Assembly (NCBI GenBank): GCA_964412385.1
Contig: CAYPOV010000178.1
Coordinates: forward strand, 1 to 9,419
Source of the DNA: JBGSYN01 sp964412385
GTDB lineage: Bacteria; Pseudomonadota; Alphaproteobacteria; Geminicoccales; Geminicoccaceae
Direction of reading: 5' to 3'
DNA length: 9,419 bases
Shown: positions 1 to 7,372 of the stretch, piece by piece
How positions within the stretch are numbered: position 1 is the stretch's first letter
Layout: each line of letters starts with the position of its first letter
Position numbers and translations under genes: made by a program
The notes under the pieces: generated by a model
The model's input: only the letters and a program-made list of their open reading frames with translations
The model's database searches: none
What the model was told of the DNA's origin: nothing

Positions 1-543
1 GAACTCGGCGACGTCGGGAATATGTTCGAGTGTGTGACGGCATAGAATGAGGTCGGGACCTGTGTCAATCAGGGCCGGATCGAAGTATTCGCGGCGAAAT
101 GTGAGGCCGGATTGGTCCTTGATACCGATCCTGGTGTCGAGGAATCCGGGATCAATCCCAACTCCACTTGAGCCCGTTCGGTCGACCAGTTCGCAAAGGA
201 AATCACCTTTGCCGCAGCCGATTTCGATGATCGTCTTGCCGCCAAGATCAAACGCGGTTGCGATCTCCTCGACAAGGTCACGGGCAAATCGGCCAAAAGT
301 TCCGGAAAAATGTTGACTTTCTTCGGTTGCTGCACCGTAATCGACAAGTGAAGGCTCGAAGGAAGAGTTGAATATAAAGCCACAGGCGTCACAGAAGCAG
401 AGCGAGATATCCCCAGTCGGAAATTGTCGCGCCTGCTCTTTTGTGTCGAGTAAAATGCAACTTTGGACAGGGACATTTTCAAGTTGATAGACTACAGTCG
501 TGTCACCGCCATGACAGGCGGGACAGATATATCGCGAATTCAT
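1..543 (-). CDS. Class I SAM-dependent methyltransferase with N-terminal cysteine pairs (3' end beyond the window)
   Basis: I translated this frame directly; it is open from the ATG at 543-541 to base 1, giving 181 residues with no stop. The N-terminus carries a CPAC pair (Cys7, Cys10) and a second CxxC (Cys51, Cys54), resembling a small zinc-binding head. A Rossmann methyltransferase follows: motif I EIGCGKGD at 107-114, the acidic residue after strand 2 (GVGIDP, Asp131), and the motif IV region RHTLEHI at 169-175. These identify a class I SAM methyltransferase of the kind found in sugar-modification clusters; the acceptor (C- or O-methylation) cannot be read from the sequence. The ATG overlaps the TGA of the upstream C-methyltransferase (ATGA), implying translational coupling in one operon. 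The C-terminal part, which would help distinguish subfamilies, is outside the window. Confidence 0.88.
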   Translation of the reverse strand, partial: MNSRYICPACHGGDTTVVYQLENVPVQSCILLDTKEQARQFPTGDISLCFCDACGFIFNSSFEPSLVDYGAATEESQHFSGTFGRFARDLVEEIATAFDLGGKTIIEIGCGKGDFLCELVDRTGSSGVGIDPGFLDTRIGIKDQSGLTFRREYFDPALIDTGPDLILCRHTLEHIPDVAEF

Positions 544-1793
544 GCCTCGACAATTTCTAGTTGCGGGATCGGCACCAGAAACCGGCCCCCCGTCTTCAGG
601 TAGTGACGTTGTTGTCGAATGATCTCGTCGCGGAAGTTCCATGGAAGTATCATCACATAGTCGGGACGGTCGTGGTCTAGTTTTCCGGGATCATCGATCC
701 GAACACCGACGCCGGGCATGTATTTGCCTTGCTTGTGGATGTTGCGGTCGACGACATAATCGATGGTCTCACTGTTGAGATTGAGAAAGTTGAGCATGAT
801 CGTACCTTTGGCGGCGGCGCCATAAGCGGCGATGCGTTTGCCTTGGTCTTTCCAGCCTCGCACCAAATGCTGCGCCCGCGTCCGGAAATCCTGGACGCGT
901 TGTCCGAAGTCGGCATAGTAGCGATAATCGCTCAGGCCAAGACGTTGTTCATCGTCGAGTAGCTGTTTCACACGCAGGGAGGGACGATCTTGTTTGCTGA
1001 GGTAGAGCCTGAGCGATCCCCCATGTATTACGAGCCGGCGTACATCATTCACGAAAAGCCCGTGTCGTGCGAACAGCATTTTGGCTGAGCGCAGTGAGAA
1101 ATAACAGCGATGTTCATGGTAAATTGTGTCGAATTCAAGATTATCGACGAGATCGCGAATATAGGGAAATTCGATGACGACTAGGCCATCTTCGGCAAGG
1201 AGATGCGACAAGCCGGCGACGAAGTCATTCTGTTCCTCGACATGGGCGACAACATTATTTGCGATGATGAGATCGGCGCGAACGCCTTGACTGGCTAATC
1301 GAACCGCAAGTTTTTGGCCGAAGAAATCACAGATCGTGTTCACGCCGCTGGCGCGCGCCTCCTGGACCGGATGTGTAGCCGGATCGATGCCGAGAACCCG
1401 CACTCCAAGATCGAGGAAATTCTTGAGCATGTAGCCGTCATTGGACGCAACCTCGACGACCAGACTGCTTCCATCGAGCTTGCGCGTTTCGATGAGCTCC
1501 AGCGCATTGTTGCGGGAATGCTCCAGCAAATCCTCTGAAAAGGACGAAAAATAATAGTAGTCGTCACCGAACATCTCTTGAGGTGGTCGCGTTTCCAGCA
1601 ACTGTACCAAGCTGCAGCTCGGACAATATCCCAAACGAAGGGGTACGAGGGTGCCACGCTTGTCCGGGCAGGTCGCTTCGAGCAAGCCATCGGATCGCGG
1701 CATCCGACCGAGATCCAGAATCGGCAGCAGTCCGTGCTCTCGACATGAGACGCATTGCGTTGCGGCTGCATCTTGGGAAAACTGTCTCGCCAT
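540..1793 (-). CDS. Sugar C-methyltransferase, three-domain NovU/TylC3/TcaB9 type
   Basis: Probably transfers a methyl group from SAM to a ring carbon of a nucleotide-linked keto-sugar. From the ATG at 1793 the protein has 417 residues, close to the usual 405-420. Domain order is the classic one. An N-terminal zinc head has Cys14, Cys17, Cys57 and Cys60. The central SAM domain has motif I EVASNDG (114-120), GIDP (135-138) and NNVVAHV (179-185). A C-terminal Rossmann-like domain contains AYGAAAKG (323-330). The IYHEH signature (Tyr225, Glu227, His228) matches the catalytic Tyr-Glu-His described for TcaB9, and His184 fits its other conserved histidine. The frame is open well upstream, so the start is uncertain: ATG 1823 and TTG 1844 are also possible, but residues before 1793 look like the end of the preceding SDR. 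The start at 1793 is preceded only by a close G-run. The TGA overlaps the ATG of the next gene. Substrate (perhaps a CDP-sugar) is inferred from context. Confidence 0.92.
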   Translation of the reverse strand: MARQFSQDAAATQCVSCREHGLLPILDLGRMPRSDGLLEATCPDKRGTLVPLRLGYCPSCSLVQLLETRPPQEMFGDDYYYFSSFSEDLLEHSRNNALELIETRKLDGSSLVVEVASNDGYMLKNFLDLGVRVLGIDPATHPVQEARASGVNTICDFFGQKLAVRLASQGVRADLIIANNVVAHVEEQNDFVAGLSHLLAEDGLVVIEFPYIRDLVDNLEFDTIYHEHRCYFSLRSAKMLFARHGLFVNDVRRLVIHGGSLRLYLSKQDRPSLRVKQLLDDEQRLGLSDYRYYADFGQRVQDFRTRAQHLVRGWKDQGKRIAAYGAAAKGTIMLNFLNLNSETIDYVVDRNIHKQGKYMPGVGVRIDDPGKLDHDRPDYVMILPWNFRDEIIRQQRHYLKTGGRFLVPIPQLEIVEA

Positions 1794-1835
1794 GCCCCCC
1801 GATATGTTCAAACTGCATGCCATGAGCCGATCGCA

Positions 1836-2858
1836 ATGACGCAAAGTTTCATCGATGATGCCGTCGGCGATAAGCTTCTTGATATGCCCGATCCGCTGGT
1901 AGCGAGGTCCTTCGAAGGCTTCAAGCGTGAGGTTTTCGGCGCGGATCGCTTCGATGAGCGTTTCGACGCCGCGTTCAGGCGTCCATTGAGGATAAAATTC
2001 GTGCTAATATACCTGAATACGATAACAAATGACGAGATACGATCGATTGAACGCCCCAGCGTCCTAGGCATACGACAGATCACAACCGGGAACCGCTTGG
2101 GCAACGATATCGGCAAGGTCGAGCACACGATTGTTGTGAGCGTTGATCCCGTCATTGATTGCCTGATTGTGAACCCGCTCGAGCGGTGCCTCGAGAACGG
2201 CCAAAAAAGCTCTCGCTATATCCTCGATATGAACGATCGGCCGCCAAGCGCTGCCGTCGGATTTGAGGTGGATCTTGCCGGTGGTCAGTGCCCAAGCGAC
2301 GAGATTGTTGAGGACGAGATCGAAGCGGATGCGCGGGCTGACGCCATAGGCCGTAGCACTGCGCAGCGCTGTGGGCGAGAAGCCGGGCTCTGCCAATGCG
2401 GATAATGATTGCTCGGCCTCGAGCTTGCTGCGACCGTAAGGTGTGACGGGATTGAAGGCGCCACGCTCGTCGATGAAATTGGAGCCGCCCGCCCCATAAT
2501 TGGAGCAGGATGAAGAAAAAATGAAGCGCCTTACGCCCGCATCCTTAGCGGCTTCGGCCAATCGTTTCGTGCCCTCGAGATTGATGGCGTAGGTTGTTTC
2601 CGGCCGGAAATCGCCAAGTGGGTCATTGGAAAGAGCCGCCAAGTGGAGTACGGCGTCAAATCCTATCAGGTCATCGATGACCACATCCCTGATATCCTTG
2701 AGATGGCTCGGCACCTCGGGAACAGTACCCCCGGGAGAGAAGGTGCATCGACGATAGAGGTCGCTATCGAGGCCGTGGACTTCATGCCCGGCAGCTTCAA
2801 GCATGGGTGTCAGGATGGTACCAATATATCCCCTGTGCCCTGTGACGAGAACTTTCAC
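1836..2858 (-). pseudogene. NAD-dependent epimerase/dehydratase (extended SDR) interrupted by two in-frame TAG codons
   Basis: The gene starts at GTG 2858, with GGGAG 10 bases upstream. The first 264 codons are a well-conserved extended SDR: GHRGYIG nucleotide-binding loop (7-13), SSSCS (115-119), catalytic YGRSK (141-145) and WRPIVHIEDI (205-214). Family members are about 330-340 residues long, but TAG stands at 2066-2064 and again at 2006-2004. The same frame then resumes with typical family tail features (FYPQWTPERGVETL, then LTLEAFEGPRYQRI) to about 1836. There is no net length change, so these are substitutions and not a frameshift. The stretch around the stops and just before them (about 2159-1985) also lacks expected family residues: AINDGIN stands where family members have roughly FNVGR. 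No stop closes the tail before the methyltransferase frame. Intact relatives modify an NDP-sugar (epimerisation, reduction or dehydration). The 264-residue product lacks the C-terminal part of the substrate domain and is probably inactive, unless the stops are sequence errors. Confidence 0.8.
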
Positions 2859-2862
2859 GGCT

Positions 2863-3639
2863 TTAGTGCTCCCAAATGACCCATGGCGGTGCGCCGCCGT
2901 CCCAGAGGGCTTGAAGGTTATGTTTGTCCCTCAGGGTATCGACGGCTGCCCAAAAACCTTCGTGGCGATAGGCCATCAGTTGCCCATCACGTGCCAGGTT
3001 CTGGAGTGGCGCGTGCTCAAACATCGTGGTGTCGCCGTCGATGTAGTCGAGAACCTCGGGCTCGAGCACGAAAAAGGCGCCGTTGATCCAACCTTCAGCC
3101 GTTTGCGGCTTTTCTTCAAAAGCAACGACACGATCCCCATCAAAGGCCATGTGGCCGAAGCGGGCAGGCGGGCGAACCGCTGTGATGGTGGCAAGTCGGC
3201 CATGGGCCCGATGAAACGCCAGGAGTCTCGGAATATCGATATCGGAGACGCCGTCGCCCCACGTCAACATGAATGGCCCCTCGCCAAGATGCGCCTTGAG
3301 ACGCTTGACGCGACCGCCCGTAAGTGTCTCCTCACCGGTTTCGATGAGATCGACATTCCATGGAACATGGTGAATCCTATGACGAAAGACTGGTTCGGTC
3401 CTCGCGAAGTTGACCGTCAGATCGCCGGAGAGTGTCCCATAGTCCGCAAAGAAGCGTTTGATGCAATCACCTTTGTAACCGAGGGCAATGACAAAATCAT
3501 GATAGCCGTAATAGGAGTATATATTAAGTATATGCCACAAAATGGGCTTGCCACCGATTTCGACCATGGGTTTCGGACGAATCGATGTTTCTTCGGCGAG
3601 ACGCGTACCTTTACCGCCAGCAAGTATTGCTACTTTCAC
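2863..3639 (-). CDS. rfbF: Glucose-1-phosphate cytidylyltransferase
   Basis: Catalyses CTP + alpha-D-glucose 1-phosphate to CDP-glucose + pyrophosphate, the entry step to CDP-linked deoxy and branched sugars. The 258-residue product matches the family length (about 257) end to end. Visible motifs are the nucleotidyltransferase loop LAGGKGTRL (6-14), RPKPMVEIGGKPILWHI (21-37, Lys23), WGDGVSD (127-133, Asp129), FEEKP (174-178), INGAFFVL (185-192) and VDTLRDK (233-239, Asp234). Asp129 and Asp234 fall where the Salmonella enzyme has its metal-binding aspartates. The start is GTG at 3639, supported by GGGAG nine bases upstream and by alignment to the family N-terminus (MKVAILAGG). It is the first gene of the minus-strand operon, three bases before the SDR start. 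The usual partner RfbG (CDP-glucose 4,6-dehydratase) is not in the window. Confidence 0.96.
   Translation of the reverse strand: MKVAILAGGKGTRLAEETSIRPKPMVEIGGKPILWHILNIYSYYGYHDFVIALGYKGDCIKRFFADYGTLSGDLTVNFARTEPVFRHRIHHVPWNVDLIETGEETLTGGRVKRLKAHLGEGPFMLTWGDGVSDIDIPRLLAFHRAHGRLATITAVRPPARFGHMAFDGDRVVAFEEKPQTAEGWINGAFFVLEPEVLDYIDGDTTMFEHAPLQNLARDGQLMAYRHEGFWAAVDTLRDKHNLQALWDGGAPPWVIWEH
2869..2873 (-). promoter_or_regulatory. Ribosome binding site of the SDR gene
   Basis: GGGAG on the minus strand lies 10 bases before the GTG at 2858 and inside the last codons of rfbF. It supports the non-ATG start of the SDR and indicates coupled translation from the same mRNA. Confidence 0.6.
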
Positions 3640-3648
3640 CTGTCTGCG

Positions 3649-3653
3649 CTCCC
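3649..3653 (-). promoter_or_regulatory. Ribosome binding site of rfbF
   Basis: GGGAG on the minus strand lies nine bases before the GTG at 3639. It decides in favour of this GTG start, which also fits the family N-terminus. The same TGGGAGC core precedes the SDR start. Confidence 0.65.
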
Positions 3654-3732
3654 ATAGACGATTTACTGCAACAGCTAAGTTCCAGATCTATCTTTTCTCG
3701 CCGGCAATTCAAAAACAAAGCACCCGGGCAAA

Positions 3733-3772
3733 TCAATTGGAGAATGATGGAAAGCCCAAAAGTGACCTCCTT
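3733..3772 (-). promoter_or_regulatory. Consensus Shine-Dalgarno octamer with a possible 8-codon leader ORF
   Basis: On the minus strand AAGGAGGT (3772-3765) is a perfect complement of the 16S rRNA 3' end. Five bases downstream a TTG (3759-3757) opens a short frame of eight codons ending in TGA at 3735-3733. It lies in the probable 5' leader of rfbF, about 95 bases before its GTG. It could be a leader peptide, a ribosome standby site, a gene relic or chance. The tiny ORF has no notable amino-acid bias, so classical attenuation is not suggested. Confidence 0.25.
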
Positions 3773-3961
3773 ATCGAGTGAAAAAAATACCATGATGCAT
3801 TCTTGGGAAGCAGTGAGGGTGATCGGCTGGTAAGATGCAAACTGACTTGCCTGCCATTCACAATCGGTCATCGACAAAGCGAATAGCGTATACACAACTC
3901 AATGCTGTACTCGGATGAGTATTAAGCAAGACGACTGCTGATCAGGCCTGAATTTGTGAGG

Positions 3962-3981
3962 AATTCCGTTCGAATCGAATT
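3962..3981. repeat. Imperfect 20-bp palindrome, possible operator upstream of the copolymerase
   Basis: AATTCCGTTCGAATCGAATT is symmetric about the TTCGAA core: 8 of 10 base pairs match, with mismatches only at the fourth and fifth pairs from the centre. It lies about 87 bases before the ATG of the copolymerase and overlaps the only weak -10 candidate there, as an operator would. No regulator is identifiable from the sequence. Confidence 0.35.
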
Positions 3982-4020
3982 ATCACATTAGTCACTTCAA
4001 TGATCTGTTCGGGCCGATCA

Positions 4021-4032
4021 GGGCGCGCGCCC
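4021..4032. repeat. Perfect 12-bp GC palindrome GGGCGCGCGCCC
   Basis: This self-complementary sequence sits 35 bases before the copolymerase ATG in an otherwise AT-richer leader. It could be a protein-binding site or a small element in the mRNA leader. It has no loop in the perfect form and no T-run follows, so it is not a terminator. Confidence 0.3.
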
Positions 4033-4067
4033 CTCTACTCCAAGGTTCTAAACAACGATGCAGGCCG

Positions 4068-6341
4068 ATGAATAACGTGCACTCCGAACTTCACTATGGA
4101 CTTCCTGCTCATCCGATGTCCGCGTTCGATGACGGGTGGGAGATTCGAGATCTTCTAGGCATTCTCAATCGCCGCAAATGGCTGATCCTTGGTGTGGTCG
4201 GTTTGGTGACGACATTTGCGATCGTCATCGGCTCGAACCTCACACCGAAATATTCCGCTCGGACCTTGGTCCTAATTGATCCTCGAGATGCCAATATCGT
4301 CGATCTTGGTGCCGTTCTCGACGAAATCGACACCAGTCAAGCGCAGATGGAAACACAAGTTCGTATGCTTACCTCGCGCTATTTGGTAGAGGCGGTGATG
4401 GCCGAGCTCAACCTCTTCGAGGATCCGGAGTTTATTCCAGACAATCGAGGTTGGAGACAAAAAGCCGGTGATGTCGTCAAGGCTACATCAGCGAAATGGG
4501 ATATCAGCATTCCGCCGGCTTGGCTCGCGCGGCTTGGACTGATCGATGTCGTTTCACCTCCAGTACAAGCGGAGGAGCAGCAAGTCCATCCTCTAAGAAA
4601 ATATCAGACGATCGAAAAATTTCGAAACCACTATCACGTCAACCCAGACGGCCAGTCTTACGTCATCGCCATTTCTTTTGAATCAACCGATTCCGAGAAA
4701 GCTGCGCGGATCGCCAATAAAGCGGCGGAACTCTATATTTCCGGTCAGCGCGAACGGAAACTCAACGCGACGGTACAGGCTTCAGGTTTTCTAGGCCAGC
4801 GAGTTGAGGAAATTCGTGCCGATGCCGAACGTGCCGAGCGTGCGGTGGCTGAGTATCGACGCGATCACGGTTTAGATCAGGCGGCCGGCTCCTCGCTCGT
4901 CGAACGCGAGATTTTGGATCTGCAACGCGAAATCGCGATCGCGCGGACCAGTCTCGCCGAACGTCTAGGACGCCTCGATCTCATCGAAGGCATGCGCCGT
5001 CGCGGTGAGTCGCTGACGTCACTTTCCGAAGTGCAGGGCTCACCGATTATCATCAATCTTCGACAGGAGGTAGCTGGGCTCATTCAAGACGAGTCGGAAC
5101 TTCGTCTGCTCTATGGTGAGAGGCATCCGCGGGTTCGCGAACTCGAGAACGAAAAACGGGAACTACGCGCCAATATCGCGGCTGAAGCGCAACGGATCGT
5201 CCAGAATCTCGAAAATGAAGCCGTTGTCATGCAGTCGCGCGTCGACGCATTGATCGATCAGATCGAGGCCTTGAGCCAGGAAGTCAATGTCGAGCGTGAA
5301 GCAGGGGTCGGACTGGCACAGTTGGAGCAGGAAGCCCAGGTAACGCGTGAACTTTATCAGGCTTTTCTGCAGCGATTCAAGCAGACCAGCGAGCAAAGAG
5401 GACTTATCGAGGCAGATGCCCGCATCATCTCGTCGGCAACGCCACCCTTGCAGCCCACGACACCAAGCCCGGCCGTATTCGGTGTCGTCGGTCTCGGCGC
5501 ATCGACGATCCTAGGCATTCTCGTGGCTCTTTTGCTCGAGCGTCTCGATCATACAGTGCGAAGCGGACGGCAGATCGAGGCCAGCTTGGGGATCCCGGCA
5601 CTGAGCCATGTTCCGCGGCTCAATAGTCTCAAGGGACATGGTTCACCGCACCACTATCTCTTGAAGCGTCCGCTTTCCGCATATTCGGAATCCATTCGAG
5701 CGGTATTCACCGCACTCCAGATTTCCGATCCCGACAATCCAGCTCGCGTGATCATGGTAACCTCGTCACTTCCCAATGAAGGAAAGACAACCTTCGCCTC
5801 GAGCCTTGCGACCTTCATCGCCAATTCCGGCAAACGCTGTGTGCTAGTCGATTTGGATTTACGTCAACCAAGTGTGCACGGGCAGTTTCATATCAAGCCG
5901 ACAACGGGTCTCGTCGAGTACCTGACCGACAATGTCTCGCTCGAGGAGGCTACACACAGCAATATCGTCGAAGGTCTCGATCTTCTTTTGGTAAGCCGTC
6001 TCACCTCCGATCCCGACGGTTTGCTAGCTGGGCGAACCATGCATCGGCTGGTCGCGACATTGCGCGACAAGTATGATTTCGTCGTCTTCGATACCGCACC
6101 GGTTCTTGGTCTTGCCGATACGACCATTATCGCTGGTTTGGCGGACAAGGCACTCTTTGCGGTACGCTGGGGGAAGACTTCCCTTGGTACGGCGGCCAAT
6201 GGCCTATCGCGTCTGCGCATGGCCAGCAACGTTCCAACAAGTGCAGTCGTCACCATGGTGGATGTCAAGGCACAAGCGAAGTATGGTTACGAGGACTCGA
6301 GTGAGCACTACAAGGCCTATCAGAAATACTATCTGAATTAG
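4068..6341 (+). CDS. Polysaccharide copolymerase fused to BY-type tyrosine autokinase (Wzc/ExoP type)
   Basis: An inner-membrane protein that controls polymerisation and export of surface polysaccharide. Its 757 residues are laid out as in Wzc/ExoP. A cytoplasmic N-tail is followed by TM1 (about 38-58) and a Wzz periplasmic domain with long coiled-coil stretches (about 235-450). The GNVR-like segment LEQEAQVTRELYQAFLQRF spans 419-437. A proline-rich segment (459-468) leads into TM2 (about 469-490). The cytoplasmic kinase has Walker A SSLPNEGKTT (566-575, Lys573), Walker A' VLVDLDLR (592-599) and Walker B VVFDTAP (672-678, Asp675). The C-tail has six tyrosines (739, 741, 748, 751, 754, 755) for autophosphorylation. 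All key residues are present, so the protein looks functional. The start at 4068 has only a weak RBS; a five-codon ORF (4058-4075) overlaps it out of frame. Transcribed alone, it faces a strong hairpin at its 3' end. No cognate phosphatase gene is nearby. Confidence 0.96.
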   Translation: MNNVHSELHYGLPAHPMSAFDDGWEIRDLLGILNRRKWLILGVVGLVTTFAIVIGSNLTPKYSARTLVLIDPRDANIVDLGAVLDEIDTSQAQMETQVRMLTSRYLVEAVMAELNLFEDPEFIPDNRGWRQKAGDVVKATSAKWDISIPPAWLARLGLIDVVSPPVQAEEQQVHPLRKYQTIEKFRNHYHVNPDGQSYVIAISFESTDSEKAARIANKAAELYISGQRERKLNATVQASGFLGQRVEEIRADAERAERAVAEYRRDHGLDQAAGSSLVEREILDLQREIAIARTSLAERLGRLDLIEGMRRRGESLTSLSEVQGSPIIINLRQEVAGLIQDESELRLLYGERHPRVRELENEKRELRANIAAEAQRIVQNLENEAVVMQSRVDALIDQIEALSQEVNVEREAGVGLAQLEQEAQVTRELYQAFLQRFKQTSEQRGLIEADARIISSATPPLQPTTPSPAVFGVVGLGASTILGILVALLLERLDHTVRSGRQIEASLGIPALSHVPRLNSLKGHGSPHHYLLKRPLSAYSESIRAVFTALQISDPDNPARVIMVTSSLPNEGKTTFASSLATFIANSGKRCVLVDLDLRQPSVHGQFHIKPTTGLVEYLTDNVSLEEATHSNIVEGLDLLLVSRLTSDPDGLLAGRTMHRLVATLRDKYDFVVFDTAPVLGLADTTIIAGLADKALFAVRWGKTSLGTAANGLSRLRMASNVPTSAVVTMVDVKAQAKYGYEDSSEHYKAYQKYYLN

Positions 6342-6380
6342 TCGAACCCAAGTTTTTACCGACGCCTGTTATGTATCAAA

Positions 6381-6409
6381 AAAGGCTGCACTGAAACAGT
6401 GCAGCCTTT
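6381..6409. terminator. Bidirectional intrinsic terminator between convergent genes
   Basis: A perfect 13-bp stem (AAAGGCTGCACTG at 6381-6393 and its complement at 6397-6409) with an AAA loop lies between the copolymerase stop (6341) and the GT2 stop (6446). Minus-strand RNA gains a run of six U's after the GC-rich stem. Plus-strand RNA ends in UUUAUAGU, which is weaker. It can serve both converging transcripts and is the clearest terminator in the window. Confidence 0.9.
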
Positions 6410-6445
6410 ATAGTCAGTTGCTGGAAACGCCGATGACGCGTTCGC

Positions 6446-7372
6446 TTACGTCTCGGTCAGGCGTCCAGGCATGAATTGCTTGATCCAGGTCTGAGGAGCG
6501 ACGAGACGCCAACCAATTGCGCCATAGCAGATCAGCTTTTGCTCGAACGATGCCGGTGTCCGCTTAACGATATTGACGTAGCTGGGCACAACATTGCGGA
6601 TGCGGTGTGTTAGCCAATTGTCCTGACTTGGCCGTTCGATCCAACTGCTTTTCTGGCTTGTTGTCAGTAAGCTCGACTGGGCCTTGTGACATCGGCGCAA
6701 AAGCAAAGTCTCGTCGATATGCTCGAATCGACCCAGAAGGCTCATTTGCGCAAGCAGAACCTTGTCCGAGCCATAATAATTCTCATGAAGAACCGTCCGC
6801 TTGAGAGCGTCCGCTCGCATCAAGCCGAAAATCTCAAAGGTCCGCATGGTGCGGACCAGAATATCCCAAAAACGCAGGGCGGTGATGTGGCTTGACGCAC
6901 GTCGTTTGGGATCGAGAACACCGACCGGATCGCCATGGCGCGTTACGTAGACACGGCGACGGGCATCATAGAGGAGGGGTGATCCGTCATCATTGATGAG
7001 AGACGTATTGCCGGCTGCAAGCACACTTGCCGGGTTTCGATCGAGTGCGTCAACGCAGTGCTCAAGAAATGAAGGAGCCAGCAGATCGTCGTGCGCCGCC
7101 CATTTGAAGTACTCACCCGACGAACGCTGATAGACGAGGTTGTAATTGATTGGTGCGCCTACATTGCGTTCATTGCGAACATAAGAAATTCTCTTGTCTT
7201 CACCTGCTATACCCCGGCAAATCTCTTCCGTTCCGTCCACGGACGCATTGTCCTGGATGAGCAGTTCGAAATCGCCGAAGCTTTGCTCCTGGATCGATCG
7301 AATGGCGTCTCCGAGGTAGTCGGAGCCATTATACACCGGTATCCCGATGGAGACTTTCGGATGGTTGATCAT
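6446..7372 (-). CDS. Family 2 glycosyltransferase (GT-A fold)
   Basis: Transfers a sugar from an NDP-sugar to a growing lipid-linked repeat unit on the cytoplasmic side of the membrane; donor and acceptor are unknown. From ATG 7372 it has 308 residues. It begins with the standard GT2 opening VSIGIPVYNG (7-16), then the nucleotide-binding DNASVDGT (41-48). The metal-binding acidic motif is HDD (94-96, in WAAHDDLLAP), and an acidic residue in GSDKVLLAQ (201-209) is a plausible catalytic base. No membrane segment is evident. The frame is open a further 63 codons upstream, but that extension is unlike the family. ATG 7372 has AAAGGA 11 bases upstream (7389-7384) and places the first strand at the N-terminus as usual; ATG 7384 is the alternative. 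It is convergent with the copolymerase and shares its hairpin terminator. Confidence 0.93.
   Translation of the reverse strand: MINHPKVSIGIPVYNGSDYLGDAIRSIQEQSFGDFELLIQDNASVDGTEEICRGIAGEDKRISYVRNERNVGAPINYNLVYQRSSGEYFKWAAHDDLLAPSFLEHCVDALDRNPASVLAAGNTSLINDDGSPLLYDARRRVYVTRHGDPVGVLDPKRRASSHITALRFWDILVRTMRTFEIFGLMRADALKRTVLHENYYGSDKVLLAQMSLLGRFEHIDETLLLRRCHKAQSSLLTTSQKSSWIERPSQDNWLTHRIRNVVPSYVNIVKRTPASFEQKLICYGAIGWRLVAPQTWIKQFMPGRLTET

Larger units (their letters stand above)
3640..4067. other. Divergent noncoding region between rfbF and the copolymerase gene
   Basis: This 428-base spacer is more AT-rich than the flanking genes, and none of its reading frames resembles a protein. It must hold the promoters for both the leftward nucleotide-sugar operon and the rightward kinase gene, but I could not find a pair of -35/-10 boxes good enough to call with confidence. 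The best weak rightward candidate is TTGTGA at 3954-3959 with AATTAT at 3978-3983 (18-base spacing), overlapping a palindrome. Palindromes lie at 3942-3951 (TCAGGCCTGA), 3962-3981 and 4021-4032. A perfect Shine-Dalgarno octamer lies on the minus strand at 3765-3772. Confidence 0.6.

Noticed and set aside
69..482. Minus-strand open frame of 137 codons
   Set aside because: It is out of frame with the clear methyltransferase starting at 543, which holds motif I and the LEH motif.
2004..2066. TAG read as an amino acid (amber recoding)
   Set aside because: TAG is the terminal stop of the copolymerase and of the sulfotransferase in the same window, and nearby residues are also damaged, so decay or error is simpler.
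1985..2066. Frameshift as the cause of the broken SDR
   Set aside because: Both flanking segments lie in one frame with family-like spacing; the other two minus frames give no SDR-like sequence between them.
1755..2405. Plus-strand open frame of 216 codons over the damaged SDR and methyltransferase start
   Set aside because: Antisense to two recognisable protein segments; its translation resembles no family. The SDR damage does not create a new gene here.
2803..3657. Plus-strand open frame of 284 codons
   Set aside because: It lies almost wholly antisense to rfbF, which matches its family end to end. The plus-strand translation shows no domain pattern and is a by-product of codon bias.
3611..3895. 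Minus-strand open frame of 94 codons in the divergent spacer
   Set aside because: Cysteine-rich, low-similarity composition, runs into the start of rfbF, and no ribosome site fits its first codon.
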